Assembly: GCA_944386285.1 (NCBI GenBank)
Contig: CALXAM010000058.1
Span: 59,063-123,062, forward strand
Reading direction: 5' to 3'
DNA length: 64,000 nucleotides
Origin: an uncultured Clostridia bacterium
GTDB lineage: Bacteria; Bacillota; Clostridia; Oscillospirales; Ruminococcaceae
The notes under the pieces were generated by a model. It made no database searches and had not been told where the DNA came from. It saw only the letters and a list, made by a program, of their open reading frames with translations. Positions 62,232 to 64,000 of the stretch are shown one piece after another (within the stretch, counting starts at the first letter, position 1; each line of letters starts with the position of its first letter). The position numbers and the translations under genes were made by a program.

Positions 62232-63485
62232 TCAGTTTTTACTTAAGTCTATTCGTCTTTTGTTCATTCGATATAGCGCAATCAGCAAGACAGATGCCAA
62301 CAGCGGGAAAATAATCGCACACAACAGTCCGATTTTCATACCAATCTGATCGACGGACATCTGCATAGAAGCAGCAAGCTCTGCCACCCACTCATTTTTC
62401 ATTGCAAAATCAGTTACTGTTCCAACAAGCTGTGGTCCGATTGATGCTCCCAAATCACCGCCGGCAGCCATCAATGCAAAAACTGCCACCCCCGATGCAG
62501 GGAATCGTTCAGATGCCACAAGCAGACTACCCGGCCAAAGCATTGCGACGCAGAATCCTGTCATTGCGCAGGCAATCAATCCCACCAAAGCAATATTGGA
62601 AAGAGTTGCCGTCAAATAGCAAAGTGTCGCGCCAATCCCGCTAAGCATCAAAACTTTATAAATATTTTTCCCGTATTTTGCATATAGTGACCTTCCCAGT
62701 CCCAGCATGACGGCAAACAATGCGACGCCAAACACATCGCCCCATACTTTTGGAATACCAAGTGCCTGTTCCAGATAGCTCGAACTCCACTGTGACATTG
62801 TACATTCACTTGCACCACCCAAGAAGATGCAAAAAAAGCAAACAAGAAATTCTTTTCCTTTGATTAAAGAAAATACATTTGAAGCGCGCTGCGGTGTTTT
62901 CAGGTTCGGCACCTTTGAAGTGAAAAACAATACACAGGAAACAATGGGAATAATCGTCCAAAGAAGTGCGAGAATCTGCCAGTTTTCTTTGCCGAATACA
63001 AGCAAAAACAATGTACTGAGGATGACAACGCCTACAACACCCCATGCGTACACAGAATGTAGTTTGCTGACTTCGCGGTCAGCATCATCCGGTGCCATTT
63101 CGGCAATAACTGGGCTGATGAGGACTTCGACAAGGCCGCCGGAAGCCGCAAAGATAATGGTGCCGATCACAAGTCCTAAATACACTGCATCCGGAAAGAA
63201 AAACGGAAAAATTGCATAGATGAGCAATCCCAAACTAGTAAGTACAGGTGTCAGTTTGACAACTTTTTCGATATTGAATTTATGAGAGTAAAACGAAAAC
63301 AGCAAATCTACACCGAGCTGTGTACAGAAGTTAATAAGGATCAATGCACCAAGCATAGAAAAGGAAATTCCGTACAAACTCCGAAATGTCAAAAAGAGCA
63401 ATGGTGAAAGGTTACCTACCACTGACATAGAAAGATTTGCCGTATAACAGGCATATTTTGTTCGTATGTATTCTTTTTTCATCAT
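62232..63485 (-). CDS. MFS transporter
   Basis: A 417-residue carrier with 12 helices and basic loops; G-L-G-R-S-L-Y-A-K-Y-G-K matches the central MFS loop. ATG 63485 is preferred over GTG 63494. It may work with the lipoprotein gene downstream but the 180-base gap argues for separate units. Substrate unknown. Confidence 0.85.
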   Translation of the reverse strand: MMKKEYIRTKYACYTANLSMSVVGNLSPLLFLTFRSLYGISFSMLGALILINFCTQLGVDLLFSFYSHKFNIEKVVKLTPVLTSLGLLIYAIFPFFFPDAVYLGLVIGTIIFAASGGLVEVLISPVIAEMAPDDADREVSKLHSVYAWGVVGVVILSTLFLLVFGKENWQILALLWTIIPIVSCVLFFTSKVPNLKTPQRASNVFSLIKGKEFLVCFFCIFLGGASECTMSQWSSSYLEQALGIPKVWGDVFGVALFAVMLGLGRSLYAKYGKNIYKVLMLSGIGATLCYLTATLSNIALVGLIACAMTGFCVAMLWPGSLLVASERFPASGVAVFALMAAGGDLGASIGPQLVGTVTDFAMKNEWVAELAASMQMSVDQIGMKIGLLCAIIFPLLASVLLIALYRMNKRRIDLSKN

Positions 63486-63570
63486 ATATCCCACTCTCTG
63501 TCTTTTTCTTTATAAAACGCCATTATTATAGCACAGAACAACGAAAAGTCAACAAGTAAATCTTCACCCG

Positions 63571-63750
63571 CACCTGCGGTGCAGGCACAGCCTGTTTCCC
63601 TCGCGCACGAACATCAGCAGATGAAAAGGGGGATGTATCCCGCGTCGCTGGTTTCTCCCCTCGCCCCGACGCGCACCTGCGGTGGGCACGTCGCGCACGT
63701 AGACATTATAGATAAAAAGAAAGTGGTGTATCCCGTCGCCACCTACGCGA
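63571..63750. repeat. Two diverged copies of a GC-rich repeat unit
   Basis: CACCTGCGGTG (63571-63581 and 63674-63684), CGCGCACG (63602-63609, 63692-63699) and TGTATCCCG (63634-63642, 63727-63735) recur in the same order with indels. The gap from 63486 to the window end holds no supported gene. Confidence 0.65.
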
Positions 63751-63773
63751 GCATTTCGCTAAAAATAAAAAAA

Positions 63774-63806
63774 CTAAGTCCGGACGCGAATTACGTCCAG
63801 ACTTAG
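63774..63806 (-). terminator. Terminator-like hairpin beside the first tRNA-Asn-like fragment
   Basis: A 13-bp stem with one mismatch (63774-63786, 63794-63806) and a T-rich run on the minus strand. Confidence 0.75.
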
Positions 63807-63807
63807 T

Positions 63808-63830
63808 CTGGTGGCTCCCCCAACTGGACT
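63808..63830 (-). repeat. Fragment like the 3' end of tRNA-Asn
   Basis: On the minus strand GTCCAGTTGGGGGAGCCACC matches the T-arm 3' side, acceptor strand and CCA of tRNA-Asn, but the rest of a tRNA is absent. Seventeen bases recur exactly at 63984-64000. Confidence 0.6.
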
Positions 63831-63941
63831 ACGGTTCGCTTCGCTCTCCCGCACCCTTCGGCTCTCCCAATCCCCCTCGCTTCGCTCGGCTTCTTGGAGC
63901 CTCAGTGTCGAACCTGGTTCTCGTCCAGTTCTGTTTTTCTG
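63823..63941. repeat. Imperfect palindromic element with T-arm-like ends
   Basis: AACTGGAC (63823-63830) and GTCCAGTT (63934-63941) face each other, each followed inward by GGTTCG-like sequence; the interior has CGCTTCGCTC-type GC-rich repeats. It looks like a REP/BIME-type extragenic element. Confidence 0.5.
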
Positions 63942-63954
63942 CTCACCAATAAAA

Positions 63955-63982
63955 AAAGAAGACCGCTTTCACAGTCTTCTTT
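63955..63982 (-). terminator. Terminator next to the right edge
   Basis: A 9-bp stem (63955-63963, 63974-63982) with A-run, reading leftward from a gene beyond the window. Confidence 0.75.
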
Positions 63983-63984
63983 CC

Positions 63985-64000
63985 TGGTGGCTCCCCCAAC
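63985..64000 (-). tRNA. Possible 3' end of a tRNA-Asn gene cut by the window
   Basis: The minus strand starts GTTGGGGGAGCCACCA at the edge, the acceptor end with CCA seen in tRNA-Asn, followed by a terminator. The anticodon lies outside, so this is a suggestion. Confidence 0.4.

Noticed and set aside
63823..63941. A complete tRNA gene between the tRNA-like ends
   Set aside because: No matching 5' acceptor strand, D-arm or anticodon arm can be formed.
1..64000. CRISPR arrays and insertion sequences
   Set aside because: No regularly spaced repeats and no transposase-like frame were seen on either strand.

Overview
The window looks like the chromosome of an anaerobic, spore-forming Firmicute of the Clostridia, probably an Oscillospiraceae/Ruminococcaceae-like gut or animal-associated bacterium. 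This rests on strong AGGAGG ribosome binding sites, Gram-positive-type lipoproteins, SipW/TasA-type surface fibres, a group-B-like [FeFe] hydrogenase, the spore germination protein YpeB behind a sigma-G-like promoter, fructoselysine and mannoside catabolism, and compact operons closed by T-rich hairpin terminators. Species cannot be named from the sequence alone.

Layout. 1-3.1 kb: end of a surface-polysaccharide cluster (glycosyltransferase-like protein, CMP-Kdo-synthetase-like cytidylyltransferase, DRE-TIM aldolase fused to a second domain). 3.2-9.9 kb: a leftward operon for a surface fibre system (SipW signal peptidase, four TasA-like subunits, a von Willebrand A protein, a membrane-anchored secreted protein and a zinc-ribbon/AP2 protein). 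10-11.4 kb: a tyrosine recombinase inside a 1.4-kb segment bounded by perfect 20-bp inverted repeats. 11.5-14.7 kb: alr, a small membrane protein, tadA and a degenerate CPBP-type membrane protein. 14.8-18.7 kb: Gfo/Idh oxidoreductase and ThuA protein, divergent from an AraC regulator and a UroD-like protein. 18.8-25.9 kb: sugar ABC transporter and GH38 alpha-mannosidase. 26-33.6 kb: ldh, frlDB, glyS, rsmE, hydrogenase pair. 33.7-41.6 kb: arginine operon argGHCJBDF. 41.9-46.2 kb: type II topoisomerase pair. 46.4-56.9 kb: MATE transporter, metY/GNAT, ABC-F protein, ypeB, an orphan binding lipoprotein, ilvBN. 57-58.3 kb: small surface-protein operon. 58.5-63.5 kb: uracil/xanthine permease, FAD oxidoreductase, lipoprotein, MFS transporter. 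63.5-64 kb: no gene, but GC-rich repeats and two copies of what looks like the 3' end of tRNA-Asn.

The most interesting system is at 9.98-11.42 kb. A near-consensus extended -10 promoter lies just inside the left inverted repeat and points out of the segment into the sipW operon. Site-specific inversion by the resident recombinase would turn this promoter away from sipW and into a hairpin terminator 18 bp beyond the right repeat, while the recombinase gene's own terminator would face sipW. The sequence therefore reads as a self-contained ON/OFF switch for the surface fibre, shown here in the ON orientation. Inversion itself is inferred, not observed.

Other control elements visible in the sequence are an ARG box ahead of argG, a sigma-G-like promoter ahead of ypeB, a Rex-like palindrome in the hydrogenase leader, and a TTAA palindrome upstream of the frl promoter.
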